Of a stretch of 64,000 bases of DNA, positions 1 through 12,305 are shown one piece after another. Position numbers and translations under genes: made by a program. The stretch is from Alnus glutinosa (Eukaryota > Streptophyta > Magnoliopsida > Fagales > Betulaceae). Position 1 is the stretch's first letter; every line of letters begins with the position of its first letter. Location: assembly GCF_958979055.1 (NCBI RefSeq), contig NC_084887.1, positions 38,195,120 to 38,259,119 on the forward strand, given 5' to 3'. The notes beneath the pieces were generated by a model. The model was not told the DNA's origin, searched no databases, and was given only the letters and a program-made list of their open reading frames with translations.

Positions 1-385
1 TACATCGATGAACTCTTAATGCTATCCATAGTCTTTCCCCAAGTGAAACTCAACCCCTTCATCAGCTCGAAACTCTTTATCCTATATTCCCATTCATATC
101 AATGCCCCAACAATTGCACTTCTGTTCTTCAAAACTACTTGTAGTATAGCATCTTGCAGCACGGCTCGGTGCCCTCGACTTCCTTCTGAAAGCGTCGCTC
201 CACATAGCGGTTTTACTGCTACTCGAAAGAGTTAACGCCTATAGCGATTTCAGTAAAAAGATAAAAGGAAAAATTGACATATCAATGAAATCCTTGAGAT
301 ATTTATCTTTCTATAATTATCCATTCCCGCCACACACACACACACACACCCTGCAGCCAAAAGCTCCGGACACCCGGAACGCACA
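1..385. other. Upstream region of the methyltransferase gene
   Basis: No gene recognised. The stretch is mixed AT/CT sequence with a short CA run near 333-348, shortly before the first in-frame ATG of the next gene. It probably contains the promoter and 5' leader of that gene, but no TATA box or initiator could be assigned with confidence. Confidence 0.4.
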
Positions 386-3300
386 ATGCCTCTGTGCCTC
401 CTCTCTACTCGCCCACCCTCCCCTCTCATCACCTGCCACGCGTCCCCCGGAGCACTGCGTACCCGCCTTGCCCCTCCACCACCACCACCGCCTTCTTTGC
501 CTCCAAACCCTAACCCAACCCCTCTCCCCTCGCTAACCTGCGCCCTCCAGTGCCCTCACTTCCAATCGTACGGACCCCCTCCTTTTTTTATTTATTTATA
601 CAGACTGATTGGTATTTTTTTTTTTTTTTAACTGCTTGAATGTTCAGGTGCTCCGGGTGTACTCAGGAGCTCAATCTCCACCGTCCGACCATCCTCGACG
701 AGGCCACCGAGTTCTTCAAGAGCCTCGGGGTTTCAAACTTCACGTTTGATAGTTGTAAACTGGTACAACCAGATAATTCCTCGCCTATTTTTTCTAAATT
801 TAAAGCAACATTATATAATTTATCTTTTGCTTTCAGTGGGGATGGCGGTGCCGCGCAAAACTGGCGGTTCGCGGCTCGACGGAAAGCCCTCTCATCGGGC
901 TCTATCAGGAGGGTACTCATAATGTGGTGGACATTCCTCACTGTAAAGGTCTTAATAGTTTGAAATTCCTTTCACATAGTTTTGGATTTTGAATACTTAG
1001 CTTGTTTGAATTTTTGTTCAAGTTTAAATCTTGTTTGTGCAGCTCACCATCCGAATATTAATGCCGCCGTGGAACTGCTTAGACAAGGTCTCAATTTTGT
1101 GTGAATAATTTTGATGGTGTAGATTTTGTTTATTGAGAGTTGATTGTTAACTTGTCAAATCATCGATTGTTTCAAAAGCTTAAGCCGACATAAAATAGTA
1201 AATATAATCATTTAATTAATATTTTAACACTCTTAGAATATTTAATGGAAATGGAATTGAACTGAAGAGTAAAAGTTCAAACTCAAAACTTTTACTTTGA
1301 TGCCATGTTAAGTCACCAATTGTCTAAAAAGCTTAAGCGGATAAGAAATCGTGATTTTAATCATTTAATTAATATTCTAACAGAATTTGTGGAAAATTTG
1401 TTTGTTCTTTTTGGATAATAATTTTCAGGTATTATTGAGATGAATGTTGAGCCGTATGATGAGGATCAGGGGACTGGTGATTTGCGATATGTTCAGGTGA
1501 CTAATGCTCCTAAGAATAAACAATTTTTTCTTTTGTGTATATATTGTAAATGTAATGGTTGTAGTTTTGTAAAGTTTTGTAATTTAACTAATGGTGGGTG
1601 TGGTGCAGATGGCCGTGACAACATACAACACATCCCTTCGGGCCTCTGAAAGATATAGAAATGGTTACTAGCTGAATTCATAGTAAAACTAAGTTATTGT
1701 TTTGAACTTTTTACACTGAGCAATTTAAGATTTAAGTTGATGAGCTTATAATTGCTTCCAGGTAAAGTGCAGGTTGCTCTAGTTTGGAATTCGAGAAATG
1801 AGAATTCCTCCAATTCAAATAAACTTAATGCCTTGGCCAATGTGAGCTTGACACCTCATTTGTTTTCTTGTTACTCTTCTGGGGTGTTTTCTTTTTTCTT
1901 CTCTAATAATTTTATTGAATTAATTGCAATTATCCACCCTAAACTATGGGTTCATTTGCAATGTCCCACTAAACCACAAATTTATTTTTTGGTGGTCAAT
2001 ATCCTAATTTGAGATTAATTTACAATGTCCCTAACACCATCCAAATAAGTATGAAGTGGGGGATATTGCAAACTAATGTCAAATTAGGGTGTTGATATTT
2101 GTTTAGGGAATGTTAACATGACTCCATTGTTTTACTTATCAAAAAAAAAAAAGAAGACCCCATTGTTTGGGTGGATAGTTACAATTGACCCTATTTTATT
2201 TGTGTAAATGTTGCAGTTTTTATGGAGAAATGGTGGGCCAAAGAGCAATCTTCATTTAATTCATTCTGTGTGGGCTAACTTTCAGACATCAAGTAATAAT
2301 GTGAGTTAAAAATGCTTTTCTGAAGAAAAAAATTATGAATAGAATGGCACCATTTGTTTGTTACTTTTTGCTGCTGCAGACTGTAAAACACAATCAGCAG
2401 TACAAATGAGCATATCTAAAGTAGCTTTATTTTAATAAAACTTTTTCTTTTTTGAACTCCATGAATATGTGCTTTTTGCACGTGTTGTGGGAACAAAAGG
2501 ATGCAATCACATAATCTAAAATGCTTTGAATATTTTTTTGACAGTGACTGTTAATGTTGGTTTAGAACCCTATGCAATGATCAAAAGAGGATCGAAATAT
2601 AAAGAAAAATAAAATAATGCACCTCCTCGGATCACTTGGCATGGTTAATATTTTCTTTATAATTATGTCTAATTTAAGTCAAATCAGTTTGGTATAAGAT
2701 CTGCTTGCTCTACTTCATGACTTGCTATATCTCATATGTTCATAGCTGCATATGCAATATTGTTTGCATAGCTCACAAATTGTTGCATTTATTCAAAATA
2801 TTAAAATATATGGAACTAAAAATGTGTAACTGATGATGCAGATAATTTTTGGGAATAGATGGAGACATCTTTTAGGAGAGAGAGACTTCTGGGAACATGT
2901 TGGCGGAATTGATATTTCCTTGGCTCCATCCAGTTTTGGCCAAGCAAACACACGGGTAGATAGAATTTTTGATAAAGCAATCCCCTCTTCTTGTTCGACC
3001 GTGCATGGACATATTCTATCTATAGATTGATTATTATTCAACAAGAATGAACATAGGGATCAAAACAGCATCAATTCCTTGAAAATATATAATTTATGTT
3101 ACATTTCAGTATTTAGTATGTATGGGCTAGAAGGCATAAAGAACAGGAGTATTGGGATTTGGATCCTGCCTCGTTGTTTGGGATGCCCAAGTTTCTTGGT
3201 CCCTTTGTGTTTTATTGGATCATGCAGGTCTAGCTTCAGTTTTTACTTTTTCTTTTTTTTTTTTTTTATGGTGGGGGGGTGGAGGTAAGAATGATATAAA

Positions 3301-5770
3301 ATGACTAAAAAGAACAAGAGCACTAGGGCATTCTATCAATAAGCTGGAAATTGATTCTTCCTAGATGAGACTGTAAATTCGTTGGCAATATGTCTACACT
3401 AGTTCAAATCCTACTTGGCCCAATAATTCGCCAATCTGCCATTAGAAATCATTTGTTGTTCCCCAAAATGCCTGGTCGATCAGAATTCTTTTACGGTGAA
3501 CAAAGATCCTTTTTTTTTTGGTAAGGTACAAAATGCATCGTGAAATATTTAATATGATTCAGCAAGAGAAAAACTACACACTCTCAATCTGGTAAAGACA
3601 TATAAGTCCCTACGCAACCTCAAAATAAAAATATATTAGATCCATCTAGGCCTAAATATATCCTCTGATTTACCCCATGATCGCTGAAACCATCTGTTTT
3701 GTTAAGAAAGGCAAAAGATCATGAAGGTTATTACGCCTAACTTGAACCCCATATATGATGTCATGAAGAACAACACAAATAATCCTATTCATATCCTAGA
3801 AAGTCCTTGTGTTCCTCTCCCTCCAGATTGTGTAAACTTCTCCTGCAAGTATAAGTCCGCAAATCATGCTCATGAGGACTCACCTTTAAAATTCTGATAC
3901 ATCGAGCTCACTATCTCTTCCTAGCTTCTGCTAACCTAAGGGAGATTAAACTTATCACCAAGTGAATGCCAAATGTGCTTCTGTTTGTAGTTTTAAATAA
4001 CCAAAACTTGATAAAGCAAGACATGCCTAATTTTATCTTATGTTGACACAAATAATAATAATACTCTGTCAAATGCTAATTCTTTTCAGGCTTTCGATGT
4101 CTTGCTTCGGAAGTTACAAAAGTATGTCCCTTTTGGTGCATCTGTTGCTGATTTGTATGCAGGAGCTGGTGCAATTGGATTATCATTAGCTGCCACCCGA
4201 AAATGCAGGCAAGAACTGAGATAGTTGCAAATACTCTGGGGCGACAACTTGCTCTTTATGTTCAAAAGTTGTTCATTGGTTTTATTATTCTTTTCAGGTC
4301 TGTTAGATGCATTGAGATTAACAAAGAATCAAAGTTGTCTTTTGAGAAGACAGCTGATCGCCTATCACACATTATTGAGAGTAGCGTCAGTTGGCATCAG
4401 GCAGACGCTTCAAAGGTTGGCGTTTAACCGTATTGAATTTATGATTATATGTCATTAGTTTTACCTTAGAATCTTGTATATGCGGAGATCTCTCTGTAAT
4501 TCCACATTGGTATAATACTTATGGAGGTAATGATTCTATTAACGTGAAACTCATGTATTATATAAAAATACCAGGCATAATATGGCTCTTGTATTATGGT
4601 AGCCTAATTGTTTACCCTTTAGTTTAGCTATGGAATGTTTCAGGACTAATTCTAAGATGTATTTACAAGTCAACAGGAACCTCGTTCTTGGATAGTGGGG
4701 TCTGATGTAATTGTAGTTGATCCTCCTAGAAAGGGACTGGACCCGTCTCTTGTTGATGCATTACAGAGTATACCAACAATGGAGCATAAAGCCAAGTCAT
4801 CATTTGAAAGGTTTGGACACTTTGTAGTTCCCTAGATATTTAAGTCTAGGATCTCATCTATGGTTCCTATCAAAATACTGTTAATATCAGAGCACTTGGC
4901 AAGTTATCTAATGCATTATAATCTGAATGTCAACTTCAGTCCTCGCTCAAAGGTCAAAGATGAAAAAAGACCATGGATTTTACGTGCAAGGGAAGCTTCA
5001 GTTCAGATTGGAAGCAAAACAACTTCAGATGACATTGAAGCACTGCCTGAAACCCTTATTTATATAAGCTGTGGATGGGAAAGCTTTAAAGAGGTACTTC
5101 TTCAATTAAAGCAATGGGTGGAAAATACTATGGAAATAGATTATATTCCACTTGATTATACTTTTTGGCCATGTTAATGTCTGCCTTGATTATTCTCAAT
5201 TTTGAAAATGTGGATAAGTTCGTTAGCTAATTATGCAGCAATTGTCTAACAGGATTGCGAGTCATTGTTGTCAAGTAAGGCGTGGCATTTGGAAAAAGCT
5301 CATGGTTATAATTTCTTTCCCGGTACCCAGAGGTATTGATCCCTTTCCAGTCTATTCCTTGCCCCCTCCCAATGTAGTAGGGGTCTTTGTCTGAGTACAG
5401 CATCTTGAATGTAACTTTGTGTTACTTTATTTTTAAGTCATGTTGTGATCATATCGCTTTGCCCAACTCTAGGATTTGAACCTATATTTATAGCCACTTT
5501 TAGGAAGTTAATTAAGAATTTCAAAGGACTATGTTCTTGTCAAGTTTGAAGACTTCAGTTATGTTCATATATTTTTAAATAAAAAGATACCGACTGCATT
5601 TGCAATTTATTTACCCTCTAGTGATGGGTTGTCAAATTTTATGTCAATGTCCATGACAATTGATTTTTGGCTATGTTTGCAGCATTGAGGTTTTGGCTGT
5701 GTTCAAGAGGGGTCAAGGAGTGGGCCTCAGGAAAAAGAAATCAGGAAAGAAAAAGAAGAAACGCTTGTAG
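386..5770 (+). CDS. Plastid-type RNA (uracil-C5) methyltransferase, TrmA/RlmD family, [4Fe-4S]
   Basis: Fifteen exons read by hand: 386-567, 648-762, 837-948, 1043-1087, 1429-1496, 1609-1663, 1762-1841, 2217-2300, 2842-2955, 4090-4208, 4298-4415, 4677-4810, 4940-5093, 5253-5332, 5683-5770. They give 515 residues. The first 55 residues are Ser/Pro/Arg-rich and resemble a transit peptide. C56, C62 and C65 (C-x5-C-x2-C), with C135 in a DIPHC motif, match the iron-sulphur ligands of RlmD-type enzymes. The AdoMet-binding loop is ADLYAGAGAIG (305-315). DPPRKG (379-384) and ISCGW with nucleophile C453 are the catalytic motifs of rRNA/tRNA m5U methyltransferases. No TRAM domain precedes the cysteines. 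The C-terminus is a lysine-rich basic tail. Likely acts on chloroplast rRNA or tRNA; the target base is not shown. Likely orthologue of At3g27180 (recollection). Intron 10 appears to be GC-AG. Confidence 0.88.
1145..1382 (-). mobile_element. SMART-type miniature LTR element in intron 4
   Basis: Two short direct repeats, 1145-1229 and 1306-1382, each begin TGTTAA and end TTAATAT(T/C)(T/C)TAACA. On the minus strand the interior starts with TGGCATCAAAG, a near match to the initiator-Met tRNA primer site, just inside the right-hand repeat. Total about 238 bp, with no coding capacity. This fits the very small TRIM/SMART class of LTR elements. The repeats differ at many positions, so the copy is old. 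It lies in an intron of the methyltransferase gene. Confidence 0.6.
1920..2195. repeat. Foldback element in methyltransferase intron 7
   Basis: The left part reads AATTATCCACCCTAAAC and the right part, inverted, gives AACTATCCACCCAAAC, so the two ends can pair. The interior has further complementary segments and a short A-rich insertion around 2141-2156 bracketed by CCATTGTTT repeats. Probably a MITE-like relic. The exact ends and target duplication were not resolved. Confidence 0.35.
3510..3990 (-). mobile_element. Decayed LINE (L1-type) 3' fragment in intron 9
   Basis: Read on the minus strand, one frame gives EVYTIWRERNTRTF followed by a region like the zinc-binding C-terminal end of plant L1 reverse transcriptases (normally ...IWRERN.R.F...). 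A run of A on the minus strand (T run at 3509-3518) follows at the expected 3' end. Heavily truncated. The boundary on the 5' side is approximate. Confidence 0.5.
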
Positions 5771-6175
5771 GGAACGCTGAGCTATGGATTTAGCATGACG
5801 TTTTGCTAATGTCCAATTGGGCTATAAGCAAGTTGCATGTAAGAAGACAGAAGAAGCACTATGAGAGATGGGTAAATTGCATAAAAAGAAGATGAATCGT
5901 GTATGAGAGAAGTCTGAACCAGAAAGCAATTGTCACCGTCCATCCTGTGTTGTTGGATTCATAAAGGTTTTGTTGTTCATCATTGAATGATATTTGTATA
6001 AAAAGAAGGGTTACAATGAAATGAAATTTGATATAATTGCAGTATCTCATCAATCAAGTTTAGAATTTGATGAAAGAATCATTAATTGTGAAAATAATTA
6101 AAAGGAATACAGGAAGAGGCATGTTGCTTCAAGAAAGCTGCTAATACTTATACCCGTTTGGTGATTATGAGAGAT

Positions 6176-9100
6176 TCAGTTCTCCTTTTCTCTGCTCTTC
6201 GAACTCGCTGCCAAATGAGGAAAGGCTGTCAGAATGTTATAGGGTCTTAAGTCCTGCCGGGTCAAAATCCCAACCGCTGGAGGCACCTAGAAATGGAACA
6301 GAACATCAGGTTAGTGTTTTCATTCGAAAGATCTATTTCTAGTAGAATAATGCTATTTAGTAAATTGCTATACGACTATCATATAACTGCGATGACGTGG
6401 TAGCTGAAAATCAGCTATTATTTTTTTTTTTTACAAGTGCTGATCTAATAACTGATTTTCACTGCCAAATAATCAAGTTATATGACAGTCATATAGCAGT
6501 CTACTAAATAACATTACTCATTTCTAGTATACATATATGAATGACCATCTTGAATACTTATATGCAAAACAATCCCATTTCATTTGAGTTTTGGAAAGAA
6601 TAAACTTAGTATTAACATACAATTGAAAAAAAAAAAAAAAATCATTGACTCTCCTTTATGTGTGCATTTATACTAAGAGTAAATGACAGATGCTTAATAA
6701 ACTCACCCCAGCTGCTTGATACTTGGGTACAATAAGCAAATGGCGGAGTCCCACCTGCCTGAAAAGCACCATGGCCTTTGCCACTGACATGCTCTCCAAC
6801 ACAGTGTAAGGTGTTGTATTGGTGAGAGGATGCAGATCAATATACATCTCCATTTCATCCCTTGTCACTGCCACCTCCTCAATTTTTCCTTCTCTCCCAG
6901 CCAGATCAACCCAAGTAAATTTCTCTCTCACTTCCCACTCCTCTGTTCTTCTTTTCTCTGTTAAGAACCATTTCTTCTTCAGAGCTTGAAGAAGGTGAGC
7001 TCTTAGGATTATTCCATGTAGTTCAGTTGCCCCAGTGGCTAGTCCCACTGGTGGCACCGCCCCATCGTCTGCAACAGGGAAACCATTGTGTTTAGTATTT
7101 CTCAGGACATCCACTATACGGGCCACCTTTTCCACTCCATGGAGGGTGACTACCTGTGGCTTTGCATCAGCAAGCTCACCAACAGTGAGATTTCTCATCC
7201 ATGGTTCTGGATGTGCGTCCAAGAAAGGCAAGCCTTTTAAGTGCAGTATAATCTCATAGATGCTGGGATTGAAACTGTCTCCAGCAGTTTTGGCAATTAG
7301 GAGCACAATCATTGTTATGGGTAGTAAGAGAAGGTTGTTGGTGAGTTCAAGGAATATTACACAAAGTGAAACCGTCATCCTCATTGAGCCAGCCATGAGC
7401 GAGGCTGCACCAAGTACAGCAAAGAGCCCCTGGTCAATATTTGTGTAAGATCCCATGGCTATTCCTAGCAGGCGGCCATAACCTGAGCCCATGAGGATGA
7501 TTGGGAGGAAAAGTCCAGACGGCACAGCAATTCCAAAGGTGAACAGTCCTAAGATGCAATAGAGTGCAAAGAAGATTAGGAGGGAGGAGATTTGATATTC
7601 TGTTGAAGTGTTTGTGGAGAAGATGTTTCGGACAGCATCATCATTTGTGGTAAGGAGTAGAGTGGCTAGGTCATTGTAGTAACCATTCGGGCAATTAAAT
7701 TGCTTGAAGTTGCCTGACCGTCCATTGGTGGGGCATTCAGTCTCTGAAAAGGAGGGATCACAAGGCCGGCATTCGGCTAGAAAAGGGAGACCATATTGGC
7801 ACGCTGAGGTGAAGAGTGAGACGGAGAGACTGAGAAGGAGCTTATGTATTCGTCCCATCCTGCAACAACATAAACAACACAATAGTGATTTCTAATCCTG
7901 TGAGACCTTATAAAACTTAGGTCAGTTTGAGTTGGGTCCTTCTAACAGTCATAGTGTAGGATATCTTGTGGATAGTCTGAGACACTCAAATTACTAAAAG
8001 AAACTTGGATCAGCATGTTTTAGCGGTAGAATGGTGTGATGTTAGATTGCCTCTATTTCATGATTATGTTTCATAGCAAACTGATGAAGTTAGCCCGACT
8101 CTTGCTGTTCTTTTGCCAGGTTTGCTTTTTATTGAATAGAATGAGGTTGGATATGATACTTACTGATTGATGAGACTGTAGAGTCTGAGGATCTTGTGCA
8201 GAAGATAGTTGTAAAGGCTTCCCAAAACTCCACCAATAATGCCAATTACAACTACTGGGATGATATCCATCACGCGATACTTTACAGTAACATTGCTCAC
8301 ATCAAACATGATAAGCCCTCCTGTCCCGAAAAGTCCACATTCCCTAGAACTGCATATTTCAATAAAAGCCCTGAGCACCACTACCACAACTGCCGTGCTG
8401 AAGAATGTTCTCCAGAGGAGAGCACTCCTCCACCATGTAGCAACCTCTTCAAGGGCAAAGAGGACACCACCTACTGGAGCTCGGAAAGCTGCACAAACTC
8501 CCGAGGAAGCACCGCAGGTTATAAGATCACGGCGGTCCCTGTCGTTGTCGAAGTACTGAAGCCAGCGCCATTTAAGCCTGTAATTGTTAGGCCCACCTTG
8601 GCCTAATAAGGAAGCAATGCAGCTGCCAATGTGTACCAAGGGCCCTTCTTTTCCCAGATCTAATCCAGCAGAGACAGCTGCTATGCTACCAAATATCTAC
8701 ACCAGTAAAAATTCAGGCCACTTAGCTACTAACAAAGAAGTGTGAGAGGAAACAACTGACATATACTAGTGGAATTTAACATTGCTTTTAACCCTGATTG
8801 GATTATTGGTTTCTAATTGATATATGTCACTGGATCCAATTCTGAAGAATTGCACTTGTAAGGAATTTATTATTATTATTATTATTATTGAAAAATTATT
8901 CTCTACCCACAATAAATCCTATTACCTCTCCTCAGACTTCCTAAATAAAATTGGATTGAATAAAGAATTCATTCACCAATATTCTACAGAATTTCCCTTT
9001 CGTCAGCATTTACGGATTGTCAAAATTGACAGCCCCTAGAACAGAAATAGTCCATTGATATGTGATTTCTGATTGGAAGTAAATCTCATTGGAAGAGATT

Positions 9101-10069
9101 TGTATCTGGTTCTAGCCAAGTGTTCCTGTAATAATAATAAAAAAAAAATATAAAAAAATAATGATAAATAAAAAAACCCACCAGAATCCTTCCTCCCAAA
9201 TCAATTTCTCTGTTTTAGCACGTAATCCATCATAGAAACTATACAGGCCATAATATGTGAAAAAATGCCAACGCACCTTGACGATCAATGTTGCAGCGCC
9301 AAACATGTTGGGAGTGTCAACTCCATTGAGATAAGCTTTGATTTCAGGTATCCCAGGCCCAGCTGCAGTTGGTGCAAAACAGACGCATAAAACAGCAGCA
9401 GCCATGGTCAGAAGAAAATTAGCCCCCGTGAAATAGATAAATCCCATAAAAAACCTGCACCAAATTCAAAAAAGGTATACATTTACATTTGTATAAGTTT
9501 CAACATTGATGAAATGGTGATCAGAAGGGATATCATCAAACCTTTTCTTCTGAATGAAGTGGAGAACGGCCAGAAGCTTGTAGCCAGCAATGTTCTCAAT
9601 GGCAAGATTGATGAGGGTAGCAATTAAACCAGTAAGAAGTCCAACAAGGAATGCCAGTGCCCATTTCAATATTATATACTGCAATACTTGGGCTTTGGAT
9701 CTGCTTCTCCAGTCATGCTTGAACAGATCATTCTCATTGATCCTGCATCAAAGCAACTTTCAAGTTTCATCTATTTGAATAAAAAAGAATAATTGAGTTC
9801 TAAGAACAAATAGATTATTCATCCAAAAAAAAAAAAAGAACAAGGAGATGGTATGAATACAGTCAATAGCCATACTCATAGTCCAAGCTCTCTATATAGG
9901 AAACTTTGGCTCCAACCATGGCTAGTGGATTGGAGGAAACCGTCTGGCTTCTCTTGAGTAGTGGCTGGTTCAGCGGATTGCTTTCTGGGTCTATTTCTTC
10001 TTCATCTGCTTCTCTTTCCATGTTGTGGGTGGTTTCTGCTTCTGTAAATTGGCTCGACTCTTCCTCCAT
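6176..10069 (-). CDS. CLC-b: CLC-a/b type tonoplast nitrate/H+ exchanger
   Basis: Six exons on the minus strand, in transcript order: 10069-9876, 9742-9542, 9454-9277, 8696-8164, 7859-6707, 6286-6176. They give 789 residues (Arabidopsis CLC-a has 775). The selectivity loop GPGIPE has proline P165, the residue linked to nitrate preference in CLC-a. The gating glutamate is E208 in GKEGPLVHIG and the proton glutamate is E275 in FALEEV, so it should work as an exchanger rather than a channel. The membrane helices lie in exons 2-5. The C-terminal half carries CBS-type sequence ending in ILTRQDLR. The N-terminal KRSQTVSSNPL resembles the phosphoregulated segment of CLC-a. Expected role: loading nitrate into the vacuole. 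CLC-b is preferred over CLC-a on gene order; the sequence alone does not separate them. Confidence 0.92.
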
Positions 10070-12305
10070 TGCAGCAACAGAAGCTCTGAAGTTGGTGGTG
10101 CCTTTTTTGGTTCTGGATTGGAAAAAAGAGAGCTACCTTTTCTGTTCTTGTAATTCAAAATGAGAGGGAGCTAGCTATCATGGAGCAATCTACATATCTC
10201 CATACTTGCTTTGTCTTACTCTTACTAGAACTTTTTGGAACAGACACTTCGGTTGTATTTGTATATGAATATGAACCATGTAGGAGTAGGAGGCTGTTGC
10301 ATCCTTTCAGAAGCAGATTATGGAGGGTGGACGTCCGACGTTTGGCAATAAATGATGACCATCAATCTTTATCATTTTTTGCTTAAAAGAAGGCACGATA
10401 TTTCATTTGTACTATTATTTTCATAATTTTTGAATCCAGTTTTTTTTTTTTTTTAAATCATTTTAATATCAATTGTGGGTTGCCCTCTAAATTCAGTCAG
10501 AAATGACAATTTATTTTCAGTAGTATTTTAATTCTAACAAAATTTTTCTTCAAATTGGGATGGAGTAAATTCTTTCGACCCAGTATATTAAATTGATAAA
10601 TATCCTTAAAGCATGTGACTAAATTGGAAAGACTTTTCTTCAATCTTTGGTGAAAACATGTGTTCTTTTAATTCTACTAGCATTTGATAGTTACATATTT
10701 CCGTGATTTGTGTATTTTTATTCTTGATTCACATCTCTATCTATTTTATTAGTTTTAAATTAAAATAATTTTATTTAGCAAATAGACCTTTTTGGTCAAA
10801 GCAAATCACTGCTATGATCTCCTTCCAATATTGTAGTTGCCTCTTCACATATTGTTGGATTAAAAAAAAATCTTTAATTTAATTTATTAAATTGACATGT
10901 GTATTATTTTTCAATCCAACTTATTAAATTAACATCTATTTTAGAGTAGGTGAAAATGCTGATAAATGTGAGTTGTGAGTTTAATAAACAGAGTCCTCCA
11001 ATCAAGTTTGTAGAAAAATTGTCATATTTTTTTAATTGTTTTTGTGACAATATTCTACGTATTCTCTAGAGTAAATGACACATGGCCGGTTATGATCAGC
11101 TGATTGGACAGATCAACGGTGCATAACAACCCGACCCTTCAGGTGTTCGAAACGGCCAGCTTATCCTTAGTTTCATAGTTGTAAAACAATAATAAAAATA
11201 TGCTCCTCGATAGGCATCAACATGGGTATATGGGACCCACATTAATCATGCATGTTCAATCAAAGTGGACCATCCAAATATGCAATGTCTCTTATTTGTG
11301 ACCGATTGGAATTGGTATCATTTTGCCGTTCAGATTGCAAATAATAATTTATATCGTTAATATTTGTGATATTTGTTTGAACTATTAATAATTCAAATAG
11401 TAAATATAAAAAAGTCCTTATGGGGCTCATTTATTCAAACAGGTGGGAGAGTTGTTCGAGACTTGTGGATCTCAAAAGCGATCTCTCATATTTGCTGTCT
11501 GGATTGCTAATATTACATGCAACAAAAGTGATAAGAATCTCTATCCATTTGTGACAGATGATATATGTGTAATTTTTTGAGAGTACGTGGCGAATATCAA
11601 TTGCACATGATCCACGGTGGAGTGAATTCCAATATGTTTACTTCCTGTTAGAACTGAATGCGATGAGATTGAAACATGTATCTCTAGTGTTTTGTTATGA
11701 GATACATGTCCCGATCCTAATTGGTCGAGTTCCAACTGAAACTGAACCCAAGCTAAACCCACTCTTTTTTTTTTCCTCCTTCAAAAATCCTATGAATAAC
11801 AAAAGAGATGTAGATGATTAATTTTCTTACACTATGTTTTACTTTAAAAAGAGGTAGTATAAAATTGAATAATTATTGTTTTTTTAAAACAAAAAAAAAT
11901 ACAATGGCAATATAAAAATTTTGGAAAGTAATTTTTTTTTTTTTGCTTTTCACTCGTAAAAGGTGGACATGTATTTTTCAGATAATGTTCTAAAGGAAAG
12001 ACATTTAACTTGGGATATATTAAAGCAAAGTAAGATGATTGAGTCAGGTAGGGTTTGCATTGAATTACTTGCTCAAAAGAGAAGCAATGAAATCCATATT
12101 ATTATATTATATTACAAGTGCATGGATGAAAAAAAAGGGTTTATTCAGAGATGGGTATATACATAAAAATCGCAGGTATCTTTTCAGATTACTCTTTAAT
12201 TCTCTTTTGTAAAGTTTGGGATTTCTTCCTTATTCTAGTGAAAAGTGAAAAACCCTAGTAATAATGGGTTGGTAGAGAGAAATCTATTCAGTATTCAGGG
12301 AAGAG
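10070..12305. other. Intergenic region between CLC and sugar transferase genes
   Basis: Contains the 5' leader and promoter of the CLC gene (minus strand, immediately above 10069) and AT-rich DNA. Fragments near 10550-10930, such as GACCCAGTATATTAAAT, recur in diverged form near 22030-22390, so some of it is old dispersed repeat. No open reading frame here resembles a known protein. Confidence 0.5.

Noticed and set aside
11541-12166. Small open frames between CLC and the sugar transferase
   Set aside because: No homology, splice support or codon pattern unlike random AT-rich DNA.
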